Position numbers and translations under genes: made by a program
Notes under the pieces: generated by a model
Databases searched by the model: none
What the model saw: only the letters and a program-made list of their open reading frames with translations
Told to the model about the DNA's origin: nothing
Part shown: piece by piece, positions 15,743 through 23,869 of the stretch
How the letters are laid out: each line of letters starts with the position of its first letter
Numbering within the stretch: the stretch's first letter is position 1
Origin: CAYMKE01 sp964345135
GTDB taxonomy: Bacteria; Bacteroidota; Bacteroidia; Bacteroidales; JBBRXJ01
Direction: 5' to 3'
Assembly (NCBI GenBank): GCA_964345135.1
Contig: CAYFQI010000007.1
Span: 1 to 28,094 of the forward strand
DNA length: 28,094 nt

Positions 15743-17005
15743 TTATTCTTCTTTGAATAATTGGTCAATGAGAAATTGTTTTGCCTGGCCAATGATTTCA
15801 TCCATGTCCTGTTGCGTGAATTCATCAAGTTCTTTATTTATCGCATATGAAGATAATTCTGATTTTTTCTTTTGGACGAGTTCCTGTAGCTGGCCGGGAC
15901 GATTTTGATATTTGCTGCATTTTCTGAGTATCTCTGCAGGAAAGTCATTCCCTTTTTCAAGTTGTTCAAAATCCAGGGGAGGTGTTGTTTTGATATCTAT
16001 TTTATCAATCCATAAGAAGGGATGGCTGTTTATGTATCGTTCATTTATTTGTTCAGCCAGTTCTTCTGCAACCCCAGGTTTATGTATTGCTTTATGCAAA
16101 GGGGGGTGGCCATGCAATTGAACCCGTGCAACAGAGTTGACTTCCCCGCTATTTTGTTTATCATTTAGAAGGGGGTGTTCAATGACTTGAGGGAGCTGGT
16201 CAAGAGCTGTTACCCGTGTGATATCAATGGTATGTTTTTCAAAGCGGATGGTATGAACGGGAATGAATTGCAATTCTGTTTTTTTTCCCTGGCTCATTTC
16301 CACGAGGTAACATCCTTTCATGCCTGTTTCTCCGAAATCCCTTCCCTGGGGATTTCCCGGGTATACAATGTACGGTTCGGAAGATATTACCCCGGGCTTG
16401 TGAATGTGCCCGAGCGCCCAATAATCATATCCTTTGTTTTCAATGTCACGGGGCCGAAACGGGGCATAATTTTCATGAGGGCCGGGTAGGCCGGTGGTCC
16501 CATGCATTAGTGCGATAGAAAAAGGAATATTTTGTCGTGCAGGGGGAAACAATGCTGCAAGGTTTTTAGTGGTTTTTTGTTCTTTAAAACTGATCCCGCT
16601 TATTTCAGCCACGGGAGTTCCTGATCCCGGATATATTACGGATTCTGGTTTATCAGCAGAAAAACGGTGGAGGTTTGTTGGCAGTTTTAGTTCATTCAGC
16701 CAGGAGTTCATGGGATCATGATTGCCGCAGACCATGTAAGCAGGAATGTTGTGCTCATTCAACCGGTTGATTTCTGTAATGAATTGTAATTGTGCAGATA
16801 AACTGCGTTGATGGCTTTCAAATATATCACCAGCGATGAGCAAAAAATCGGTTTTTTCCCTTATACACAGGTCAATAATGTTTTTAAATGCTTGTAATAT
16901 TGACTTCCTGAGTTTTGCTGCCAGTTCATTGTTGAGGTTTGATAATCCTTTGAAAGGTGTATCGAGATGAATATCAGCGGTATGTACAAATTTAATCTTG
17001 TTCAT
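15743..17005 (-). CDS. Mre11/SbcD-like metallophosphoesterase (YhaO-type nuclease)
   Basis: A 420-residue two-metal phosphoesterase. All five metal-binding motifs are present: VHTADIHLDTPF (Asp11, His13), LLIAGDIFESHQ (Asp60), MVCGNHDPMN (Asn95, His96), LMHGTTG (His168) and WALGHIHKPG (His200, His202). The C-terminal part (about 270-420) has no enzymatic motif and probably binds the ATPase coiled coil, as in SbcD and YhaO. Relatives cut DNA ends together with their SbcC/Rad50 partner. The gene ends exactly one base before the ATPase start and follows the DUF2027-Smr gene by 42 bases, giving a three-gene operon. Cytosolic; no signal peptide. Substrate preference is inferred, not seen. Confidence 0.9.
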   Translation of the reverse strand: MNKIKFVHTADIHLDTPFKGLSNLNNELAAKLRKSILQAFKNIIDLCIREKTDFLLIAGDIFESHQRSLSAQLQFITEINRLNEHNIPAYMVCGNHDPMNSWLNELKLPTNLHRFSADKPESVIYPGSGTPVAEISGISFKEQKTTKNLAALFPPARQNIPFSIALMHGTTGLPGPHENYAPFRPRDIENKGYDYWALGHIHKPGVISSEPYIVYPGNPQGRDFGETGMKGCYLVEMSQGKKTELQFIPVHTIRFEKHTIDITRVTALDQLPQVIEHPLLNDKQNSGEVNSVARVQLHGHPPLHKAIHKPGVAEELAEQINERYINSHPFLWIDKIDIKTTPPLDFEQLEKGNDFPAEILRKCSKYQNRPGQLQELVQKKKSELSSYAINKELDEFTQQDMDEIIGQAKQFLIDQLFKEE

Positions 17006-17047
17006 TGGGTGAGATACAATTTTTTTTGAATCGTGATTTGTCTTTTG

Positions 17048-18163
17048 TTATTTAATAAATATCAATGTGGCTCCAAAACCATATTCCTGAAATGATGCAT
17101 CCTGGTAGCCGGCCCTGGGGTATTTTTTGTCAATAGCATTTCTGATGTCATGTTTAAGCCGGCCATTGCCTATCCCGTGAATGAAAATTATTCTTTTTTC
17201 ATGATTCTGAATGGCTTCGTTCATTTTTTTCCTGAAATGGAGCATCTGTAATTCCAGCTTGTCAGTATCTGTCAACCCGCTTTCATCATCAACCAATTCA
17301 TGTATATGTAGGTCAATTTCCCGGGGTTTCTCTTTCTCACGCCGCCTTCCCGTTGGTTTGATATCAGTGATTTTTATTTTTTTTGGCTTTGATTTTTCCT
17401 GTAATATTTTCTTGATTTCTTCGGGTGGAATTTTGTCCACTTCTTCTTTCAAATCAATGATTTCAACAGGTAAGACATACGCCTTTTCATCAAAAAAATC
17501 ATTTTCTTTGTATGCATGATCATGATATAATTTAATGGGTTGAACGTTTATCTGATTAACAACCGGCTCATGAAATGAAAACATGCTTTTTTTGAAAAAG
17601 ATGCATTGAAATAAAAAGCCCGGTTTCCTGTTTAAATCTTCTCTTTTGAATTCCTGTATGTAGGTTTTCGTGTTGGCTTCTATGAATCCGGAATGAATTG
17701 TTGTCAATTCATTGTTTTTGTCAGGTTCTTTAGTCGAGATGTTATACAGGATTTTATAATTGCTGTCATTGATTAAGTAAAGTTCCAGCGTTCCTTCTGT
17801 TAATGTTTCCTGGTTTGTTGGAATAAAGGCAAGGGAAAGCTGAACGGTTTCATCGTTTTTGATGGTTTCAGGGTCTTCTCCGGGGGATTCGTATTGATGC
17901 TCTGATAATATTTCTTCTAATGTATCAAAATCTTCATTTTGGTTCCGGGACTCCCTGTCCTCCTTCTCTTCAAAAAAAATATCTGCAGGCTGTCCTGATC
18001 CCGGAACGTCAAGAGGCAGAACATCATTGATATTGACCGGGAGTTCAAATCCTTCATCAATTAATACATGAAGTGTATTTTTATCAATAATGTTTGTCAC
18101 GATGCCGCCCCCGGTATCATTCAAAAATTTTACTTTATCTCCTTTTTTATATCTCATTGGCAT
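17048..18163 (-). CDS. DUF2027 protein with C-terminal Smr domain
   Basis: A 371-residue Bacteroidota protein. The N-terminus (about 1-55) is a small beta domain: MRYKKGDKVKFLNDTGGGIV and VLIDEGFELPVNINDVLPLD. An acidic linker (about 60-105) leads to a beta-rich DUF2027 region (about 105-240) and a basic linker containing KPKKIKITDIKPTGRRREKE. The C-terminal Smr domain (about 280-371) has the DLHIHEL and FIHGIGNGRLKHDI motifs, corresponding to the DLHG and HGxGxG signatures of MutS2/Smr proteins. Smr domains nick or bind DNA or RNA. The second motif is full; the first reads DLHI rather than DLHG. It heads the operon with the nuclease and ATPase genes, suggesting a role in nucleic-acid processing, which is inference only. 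Confidence 0.88.
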   Translation of the reverse strand: MPMRYKKGDKVKFLNDTGGGIVTNIIDKNTLHVLIDEGFELPVNINDVLPLDVPGSGQPADIFFEEKEDRESRNQNEDFDTLEEILSEHQYESPGEDPETIKNDETVQLSLAFIPTNQETLTEGTLELYLINDSNYKILYNISTKEPDKNNELTTIHSGFIEANTKTYIQEFKREDLNRKPGFLFQCIFFKKSMFSFHEPVVNQINVQPIKLYHDHAYKENDFFDEKAYVLPVEIIDLKEEVDKIPPEEIKKILQEKSKPKKIKITDIKPTGRRREKEKPREIDLHIHELVDDESGLTDTDKLELQMLHFRKKMNEAIQNHEKRIIFIHGIGNGRLKHDIRNAIDKKYPRAGYQDASFQEYGFGATLIFIK

Positions 18164-18182
18164 CTTTTTCTTTTTGTTGGTA

Positions 18183-18190
18183 CAAAATTA
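18183..18190 (-). promoter_or_regulatory. Candidate -7 box for the DUF2027-Smr/nuclease/ATPase operon
   Basis: On the minus strand this reads TAATTTTG (TAnnTTTG), 19 bases before the DUF2027-Smr ATG. No -33 TTTG is found at 19-20 bp. Only two bases separate it from the divergent queA -7 box. Confidence 0.4.
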
Positions 18191-18192
18191 AT

Positions 18193-18200
18193 TATTTTTG
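18193..18200 (+). promoter_or_regulatory. Candidate -7 box for queA
   Basis: TATTTTTG fits TAnnTTTG and lies 68 bases before the queA ATG. A TTTG at 18173-18176 lies 16 bp upstream, shorter than the ideal 19 bp. It faces away from the minus-strand box at 18183-18190. Confidence 0.35.
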
Positions 18201-18268
18201 ATCCGTTTGAATTGAATCATTCAATTATTTTATCAATCTGTATAACAGGCCAACGTAAAATTAAAAAA

Positions 18269-19486
18269 ATGAAAGTAAACCCTTCACATATACAATTTGA
18301 TACGTTTATGTATGATTTAAAGGATGAACAAATTGCCAAATATCCTTTAAAAGACCGTGACCAGTCTAATTTATTGATATGGACTCCAGATATGTTGAAG
18401 CATGATGTGTTTAACCATATTGACAGGTATTTGAATGCTGATGATTTGATGGTGTTTAATGATACAAAGGTGATCCGGGCTCGCATTTTATTCAACAAGG
18501 CCACCGGAGCCGCTATCGAGATATTTTGTCTTGAGCCATATAAGCCTGCTGAATATACCCAAAGCTTTATGCAAACCCGAGCATGTGAATGGAAATGTAT
18601 GGTGGGGAATATGAAGAAATGGAAATCCGGAACACTCGAAAAAGAAATAAAGATCGGTGATGAGACCATTTTTTTGGTTGCTCAAAAAGTAAAAGATATG
18701 GAGGGCAAACATATTATCAGGTTTACATGGGAAGGTGATAACACGTTTGCACGTGTCATTGAACAAGCGGGTGTAATACCGATTCCCCCGTATTTAAAAA
18801 GGCCAACAGAGCGCATAGACCATGCACGCTACCAGACGATCTATTCACGACATAAAGGATCCGTTGCAGCCCCCACGGCAGGGCTTCATTTTACAAATCA
18901 TGTAATGCATGCTTTGCAACAACAAGGTATCCGTTTTGAAAATATTACATTACACGTGGGGGCAGGCACTTTTGCTCCTGTAAAATCGAATGATATCAGC
19001 CACCACCAGATGCATACCGAACATTATAGTGTGACAAGATCAGCTATTGAAAACCTGGTGTCAAATGGCTGCGATATCATTGCAGTGGGAACCACCACAC
19101 TTCGTACACTTGAGTCTTTGTATTGGTCAGGTATGAAGCTATTGAATAAGCATGAACAGCCTCACTATGTTAACCAGTGGGAACCTTCTTATCATGAAAA
19201 TGAGGTAGATGTAGCCGCTTCTTTAGAGGCTGTACTCAATTACATGGAAAAAGAACGCTGCGATGTATTTTATGGTTCTACCCGGCTGATGATTGTTCCG
19301 GGGTATTCGTTTTCCATGGCAAAAGGACTTGTTACCAACTTTCACCAGCCGCGCAGCACCTTACTACTGTTAGTGGCTGCATTTACAGGAAACGATGAAT
19401 GGGAAAAGATATACGATTATGCCATGAACCATAATTTCAGGTTTTTGAGTTACGGGGATAGTTCATTGTTGTTGCCCGGCAGGTAA
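18269..19486 (+). CDS. queA: S-adenosylmethionine:tRNA ribosyltransferase-isomerase QueA
   Basis: A 405-residue enzyme of queuosine synthesis. It transfers the ribosyl part of SAM to preQ1 at tRNA position 34 to form epoxyqueuosine. Family blocks are clear: FDTFMYDLKDEQIAKYPL, DDLMVFNDTKVIRARI, VAAPTAGLHFT, VGAGTFAPVK, GTTTLRTLESLYW, VTNFHQPRSTLLLLVAAF and FRFLSYGDSSLL at the C-terminus. It is longer than E. coli QueA (356), as usual in Bacteroidota, with extra residues near GMKLLNKHEQPHYVNQW. The start was set at ATG 18269 (MKVNPSHIQFD); an upstream in-frame start would overlap the divergent DUF2027-Smr gene and adds a non-homologous extension. It ends 7 bases from the convergent apbE. Confidence 0.95.
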   Translation: MKVNPSHIQFDTFMYDLKDEQIAKYPLKDRDQSNLLIWTPDMLKHDVFNHIDRYLNADDLMVFNDTKVIRARILFNKATGAAIEIFCLEPYKPAEYTQSFMQTRACEWKCMVGNMKKWKSGTLEKEIKIGDETIFLVAQKVKDMEGKHIIRFTWEGDNTFARVIEQAGVIPIPPYLKRPTERIDHARYQTIYSRHKGSVAAPTAGLHFTNHVMHALQQQGIRFENITLHVGAGTFAPVKSNDISHHQMHTEHYSVTRSAIENLVSNGCDIIAVGTTTLRTLESLYWSGMKLLNKHEQPHYVNQWEPSYHENEVDVAASLEAVLNYMEKERCDVFYGSTRLMIVPGYSFSMAKGLVTNFHQPRSTLLLLVAAFTGNDEWEKIYDYAMNHNFRFLSYGDSSLLLPGR

Positions 19487-19493
19487 TGGAGAT

Positions 19494-20486
19494 TTATTTG
19501 TCCATATTGTATTGATATACACTTAAAGCTCCATGCTCATCATTATAAATAAGATATGCTTTGATTTCCGGGATTTTGGCCAGTATTTGTTTGCTTTTTT
19601 CAAATCCGCTCACCATGCATGCCGTGGCTAGTGCATCGCAGGTTGTACAGGATTCTCCGATGATAGTAGCGCTAAGCAGGCGATGTTTTGAAGGATATCC
19701 TGTTTCAGGGTCAATGGAATGTGAATATTTAATACCGTCTTTCATGTAAAATTTTCTGTAGTTCCCAGATGTAGCTATGGCACCGTCGTTTAATTCAATG
19801 ATGTCCTGGAGTGTATTACCAGGAATCATATTGCTGTCAATGGGTTTGTCTATGCCGATTTGCCAAGCATTGCCACGTGGATTTTGACCCTTTGCCCTGA
19901 GTTCCCCGCCAACTTCAATCAAATAATTTTTAATGCCTTGAGATTCAAAATACCCGGAAATCGTATCAACTGTGTATCCCTTTGCAATCGCATTCAGGTC
20001 TATCCTGATGCGTTTATCCTGTTTTAACAGGATTGATTCAGTGTATGATAACAAATCCATGCCGACAAATGTTTTAATGCTGTCAATCACCGATGAATCG
20101 ATGATTTGTTTTTTGCCGGGTCCAAATCCCCAGGCATTCACCAACGGGCCGACAGTAATGTCAAAAGCACTTCCGGTTAATTCATGTATTTCAAATGATT
20201 TGGAAATGACTTTTTTCATGTGATCATCCATGATAACCATAGAATCTGCGTGATTGAAGCGTGATACTATTGAACGTGGATTGTGCACTGACATTGAAGA
20301 ATCGATCTCGCTCAATATACTTTGTATGGCTCCCGTGGGATTGATCCTGCATGGATTATAAAATGTAATATGATAGGATGTCCCTTGTGTCAATCCATTG
20401 ATACGGGAATAATGCGATTGATTTTTGCATGCCTGCTGGAAAACGATTGTTAAAAGGATGAAAAAAATGAATATTTGTTTTATCAT
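19494..20486 (-). CDS. apbE: FAD:protein FMN transferase ApbE (lipoprotein)
   Basis: A 330-residue Mg-dependent flavin transferase that attaches FMN from FAD to a Thr in the target motif, in the periplasm. The N-terminus is a lipoprotein signal (hydrophobic 4-17, lipobox ending in Ala-Cys20). Family motifs are visible: RINGLTQGTSYHITFYNP, DLNAIAKGYTVDTIS, YLIEVGGELRAKGQNPRG, SIDPETGYPSKHRLLSATII and SCTTCDALATACMVSGFE. The length is normal. It lies 22 bases after nqrF as the last gene of the nqr operon. Both NqrB and NqrC encoded upstream need FMN on a Thr, so ApbE is very likely their maturase; this follows from the family and the operon and was not tested. Confidence 0.93.
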   Translation of the reverse strand: MIKQIFIFFILLTIVFQQACKNQSHYSRINGLTQGTSYHITFYNPCRINPTGAIQSILSEIDSSMSVHNPRSIVSRFNHADSMVIMDDHMKKVISKSFEIHELTGSAFDITVGPLVNAWGFGPGKKQIIDSSVIDSIKTFVGMDLLSYTESILLKQDKRIRIDLNAIAKGYTVDTISGYFESQGIKNYLIEVGGELRAKGQNPRGNAWQIGIDKPIDSNMIPGNTLQDIIELNDGAIATSGNYRKFYMKDGIKYSHSIDPETGYPSKHRLLSATIIGESCTTCDALATACMVSGFEKSKQILAKIPEIKAYLIYNDEHGALSVYQYNMDK

Positions 20487-20508
20487 TTCAGGTGAAGTTT
20501 AAAAAAAG

Positions 20509-21783
20509 TTATCCAAAATCATCAAATGCGATCATCTCACCCGGAACCCCCAGGTTGTCGAGCATTTCTTGTACAGCATCATTCATCACCGGTGGGCCAC
20601 AGAGATAATATTCAATTTCTTCGGGTTCTTCCAATTGACTCAAATATTTGTCGTACAATACCTGGTGAATGTAACCGGTGTCTCCCTTCCACTGGTCTTC
20701 CTCTTTGGCTTCTGAAAGCGCTACATGAAAAGAGAAGTTCGGGAAATCCTGTTCAAGCTTTCTGAATTCATCATTATAAAATAATTCTTTTTTAGAACGT
20801 GCCCCATACCAATAGGAGACTTTTCGCTTTGTTTTTCGTGTATGAAACAGGTGAAACAGGTGCGACCGTAAAGGGGCCATTCCGGCGCCTCCACCGATAT
20901 ATACCATTTCACGGTTGGAGTCTTGAATGACAAAGTTGCCATACGGGCCTGAGAACGTGACTTTATCACCCTTTTTAAGGGAGAATATATATGACGAACA
21001 AATGCCGGGATTCACTTTTTTGAATTTATTCTTATGCCTGTCCCAGGGTGGTGTTTGAATACGTACATTGAGCATGACCAGGTTTCCTTCTGCCGGATGA
21101 TTGGCCATCGAGTATGCCCTGAAAGCAGGTTCGGGGTTTTTCATTTTCAATGACCATAGATTATACCTGTTCCATTCATCCCGGAATGCCTGGTCTACTT
21201 CAATGTCTTTTGTGAAATCCACTTCTGTTTTTGGTACATTCATCTGGATGTATCCCCCGGGACTAAACTGAAGTGGTTCTCCCGGCGGAAGCTCTATGAT
21301 TAGTTCCTTGATAAAACTGGCTACATTTTTATTGGAGACAACAGTACCTTCCCATTTTTTAATGTCCAAAATTTCTTCAGGTACTTCAATTTTCATGTCC
21401 TGGCGTATCTTTACCTGGCATCCCAGCCTCCAGTATTCCTGCTGTTCTTTTCTTGTGAAAAAAATTGTTTCTGTTGGCAATATGCTTCCTCCGCCTTCCA
21501 ATACCCGGCATTTACACATCCCGCATGTGCCTGCACCGGCACATGCAGAAGGAAGATAAATCCCTGCGTTGTAAAGTGAATACAACAGCGTGTTGCCTGG
21601 TTCAACATTGAATTTTTTACCATTGACATCCAGTGTGACATCGCCCTGGGGAATCAACCGTTTTTTAGCATATAGCAATAGCAATATCAGTATGAGCAGC
21701 ACGAAAGCAAACACGAGGATGCTCAAGACGACAATTTCGAGTGAGGTATTGTTTAATATGGTATGTATTATTGAACTGTACAT
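20509..21783 (-). CDS. nqrF: Na+-translocating NADH:quinone reductase subunit F
   Basis: A 424-residue membrane-anchored NADH dehydrogenase subunit, the electron entry point of Na+-NQR. An N-terminal transmembrane helix (about 17-38) is followed by a 2Fe-2S ferredoxin domain with Cys81, Cys87 and Cys90 (CAGAGTCGMC) and Cys122 (LGCQVK). The FAD domain contains RAYSMANHP, and the NADH-binding domain starts at YIGGGAGMAPLRSH; the C-terminus ends AFDDFG as is usual. All cofactor-binding motifs are intact. It follows nqrE after 109 bases, the largest gap in the operon, in which I saw no gene, clear promoter or strong hairpin. Confidence 0.97.
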   Translation of the reverse strand: MYSSIIHTILNNTSLEIVVLSILVFAFVLLILILLLLYAKKRLIPQGDVTLDVNGKKFNVEPGNTLLYSLYNAGIYLPSACAGAGTCGMCKCRVLEGGGSILPTETIFFTRKEQQEYWRLGCQVKIRQDMKIEVPEEILDIKKWEGTVVSNKNVASFIKELIIELPPGEPLQFSPGGYIQMNVPKTEVDFTKDIEVDQAFRDEWNRYNLWSLKMKNPEPAFRAYSMANHPAEGNLVMLNVRIQTPPWDRHKNKFKKVNPGICSSYIFSLKKGDKVTFSGPYGNFVIQDSNREMVYIGGGAGMAPLRSHLFHLFHTRKTKRKVSYWYGARSKKELFYNDEFRKLEQDFPNFSFHVALSEAKEEDQWKGDTGYIHQVLYDKYLSQLEEPEEIEYYLCGPPVMNDAVQEMLDNLGVPGEMIAFDDFG

Positions 21784-21892
21784 TGATTATGATTAGTAAT
21801 TTGTGACTGTTCTTTGACCCTGGTATAAATAAGGGATGTCAAAATAAAATATATGATAGATGTGTTCATAGATATAAAACATAAAGTTCCTA

Positions 21893-22510
21893 TTACAATT
21901 CAATTCCACTGAAAGCCATAAAAGCAATTCCCATGAGTCCTGTTATGATGAATGAAATACCCAGGCCTCTCAATGGGGCAGGGATGTCTGAATACCTGAT
22001 TTTTTCCCTTACTGCAGCAATACCTGTTATGGCCAGCAACCAGCCAATACCAGCTCCCAGGCCAAAGACCGTTACTTCAGTGATTGTATTGTAATTCCGT
22101 TCCTGCATGAATAAAGTTCCTCCTAAAATAGCACAATTCACGGCGATTAGTGGAAGAAAAATTCCCAGGGATGAGTATAGCACAGGGAAAAACCGTTCAA
22201 TGACCATTTCAACGAGTTGTACCATGCTGGCAATGACAGCGATGAAGATAATGAAACTTAAGAAACTCAGGTCTATGTTGGACAGGCCGGGATGGATCCA
22301 TTCCAATGCCCCTGGTTTTAATAAATAATTTTCAATGAGGTAATTCATCGGGACTGTAATGCCTAATACAAAAATAACAGCTAACCCGAGGCCAATGGAT
22401 GTCTTCACGGTTTTAGAGATAGCCAGGTAAGAGCACATGCCAAGGAAATAGGCAAAAATCATGTTTTCGACAAATACGGCACGGATAAATATGTCTATTA
22501 GTTTTTCCAT
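21893..22510 (-). CDS. nqrE: Na+-translocating NADH:quinone reductase subunit E
   Basis: A 205-residue integral membrane subunit with about six hydrophobic helices and no soluble domain. It is paralogous to NqrD and inserted with opposite topology. Cys26 (YFLGMCSYLA) and Cys126 (LIAVNCAILGG) match the cysteines that, with the NqrD pair, hold an intramembrane iron centre. The length and both cysteines are normal. It starts 13 bases after nqrD ends. Confidence 0.96.
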   Translation of the reverse strand: MEKLIDIFIRAVFVENMIFAYFLGMCSYLAISKTVKTSIGLGLAVIFVLGITVPMNYLIENYLLKPGALEWIHPGLSNIDLSFLSFIIFIAVIASMVQLVEMVIERFFPVLYSSLGIFLPLIAVNCAILGGTLFMQERNYNTITEVTVFGLGAGIGWLLAITGIAAVREKIRYSDIPAPLRGLGISFIITGLMGIAFMAFSGIEL

Positions 22511-22523
22511 TTTTCATGTGTTT

Positions 22524-23171
22524 TTATTCAGATTCTATCAATTTCCTGTTATAATAGCGTTGAACCCAAATGATCACACCTACTGTAATCAAAGCCATAG
22601 GAGGGAGGATCATTAATTTATTATCTGCATAGCCTGTATTGTAAATGCCCAGTTTTTCAAATAGCGGGTAACCATATATTGCACCGGCGCCGAATAATTC
22701 CCTTACAAATCCCACGATGATGAGGATAAGCCCGTATCCTGCAGCATTTCCTATGCCGTCTAAGAACGAAGGCCATGGTTTGTTGGAGGATGCAAATGAT
22801 TCGAGCCGTCCCATGATAATGCAATTGGTAATGATCAGGCCGACAAATATGGATAATTGTTCGCTTACATCATAGGCATAGGCTTTTAATGTCTCATCCA
22901 CAATGATCACCAGGGATGAGATAATCGTCAGCATCACGATGATTCGGATCCTTGATGGAATAATGTCCCGTAACAGGGATATCAAAACATTGGCAACGCC
23001 CATCACAACCATCACGGATAAGGTCATGACAACAGAGGGTTCCAATTTTACCGTGATGGCCAGTGCTGAACAAATGCCCAACGTCTGTACAGTAATTGGA
23101 TTCTGCTCATTCAGAGGGGTGGTGAGCAATTTTATGTTTCGTGTAGAAAATAAAGGTTCTCCTGTCTTCAT
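22524..23171 (-). CDS. nqrD: Na+-translocating NADH:quinone reductase subunit D
   Basis: A 215-residue integral membrane subunit with about six helices. Cys34 (TLGICSALAIT) and Cys117 (LIITNCIIMGR) are the ligands for the iron centre shared with NqrE. The N-terminal segment with PLNEQNPITVQTLGICSALA is typical of the family. Its ATG overlaps the nqrC stop by one base (TAATG), pointing to translational coupling. Confidence 0.96.
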   Translation of the reverse strand: MKTGEPLFSTRNIKLLTTPLNEQNPITVQTLGICSALAITVKLEPSVVMTLSVMVVMGVANVLISLLRDIIPSRIRIIVMLTIISSLVIIVDETLKAYAYDVSEQLSIFVGLIITNCIIMGRLESFASSNKPWPSFLDGIGNAAGYGLILIIVGFVRELFGAGAIYGYPLFEKLGIYNTGYADNKLMILPPMALITVGVIIWVQRYYNRKLIESE

Positions 23172-23869
23172 TATCTTCTTTTTTTAATGAATTGTAAATA
23201 TAGTGACAAGCAGTCTTCAATCATATCTTCAACGCCATCGCATGTTTTGGTAGCGCCAGATATGGCATTGACTTTATTTGTTTCATCAGGTTGTACATCT
23301 TGCTGAACAATTTGCACGGGCTTAAAGGTACTGTTAGAAAATATCTTTTTGCCAATAAATTGTGACTGAAATGCTTCTTCGCTTATTTGAGATCCCAGCC
23401 CAGGGGTTTCCTCTTCATGTCCAAAATTGATTCCGTAAATGGTTGTCATGTCGCTTTCGAGGGCAATATACCCGTGTAGATCACCCCAAAGACCTTTTCC
23501 ATACAGGGGGAATACATAAATATTTGTTTTGTCTTTTGTACGTCCGGTGAATACAGGGAGTTGTTTTGGTTTAGAGTCTCCTGTCAATGTTTTTTTTAAG
23601 TTGATATCAAATGCGTCAACTCCTGGTAAAATTTCTCCTCGTGTATTCACAACAATGCTTCCTGTGATATATCGGTTGAATTGTTTGTCGGCATCTTCAG
23701 TGGTGGTATGGATATTCATGGATGACAATATATCCCGTTTCTTCCTGTTCTCAATGTTTTTAACCTGTAAAGGGTTGAGTTGAATTGAGATGATTGATAG
23801 CAATGATGCTATAATCAACACCATGATCGCAGTAAATGAAAATATATATGTATTGCTGAATCGCTTCAT
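23171..23869 (-). CDS. nqrC: Na+-translocating NADH:quinone reductase subunit C
   Basis: A 232-residue subunit with one N-terminal transmembrane helix (about 10-31) and a periplasmic FMN-binding domain. The FMN-attachment motif is VNAISGATKT, with Thr207 as the acceptor for ApbE. LPVFTGR, YVFPLYGKGLWGDLHGYIAL and HEEETPGLGSQI match the family. Slightly shorter than the Vibrio protein (about 257). The start abuts the nqrB stop. Confidence 0.96.
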   Translation of the reverse strand: MKRFSNTYIFSFTAIMVLIIASLLSIISIQLNPLQVKNIENRKKRDILSSMNIHTTTEDADKQFNRYITGSIVVNTRGEILPGVDAFDINLKKTLTGDSKPKQLPVFTGRTKDKTNIYVFPLYGKGLWGDLHGYIALESDMTTIYGINFGHEEETPGLGSQISEEAFQSQFIGKKIFSNSTFKPVQIVQQDVQPDETNKVNAISGATKTCDGVEDMIEDCLSLYLQFIKKRR

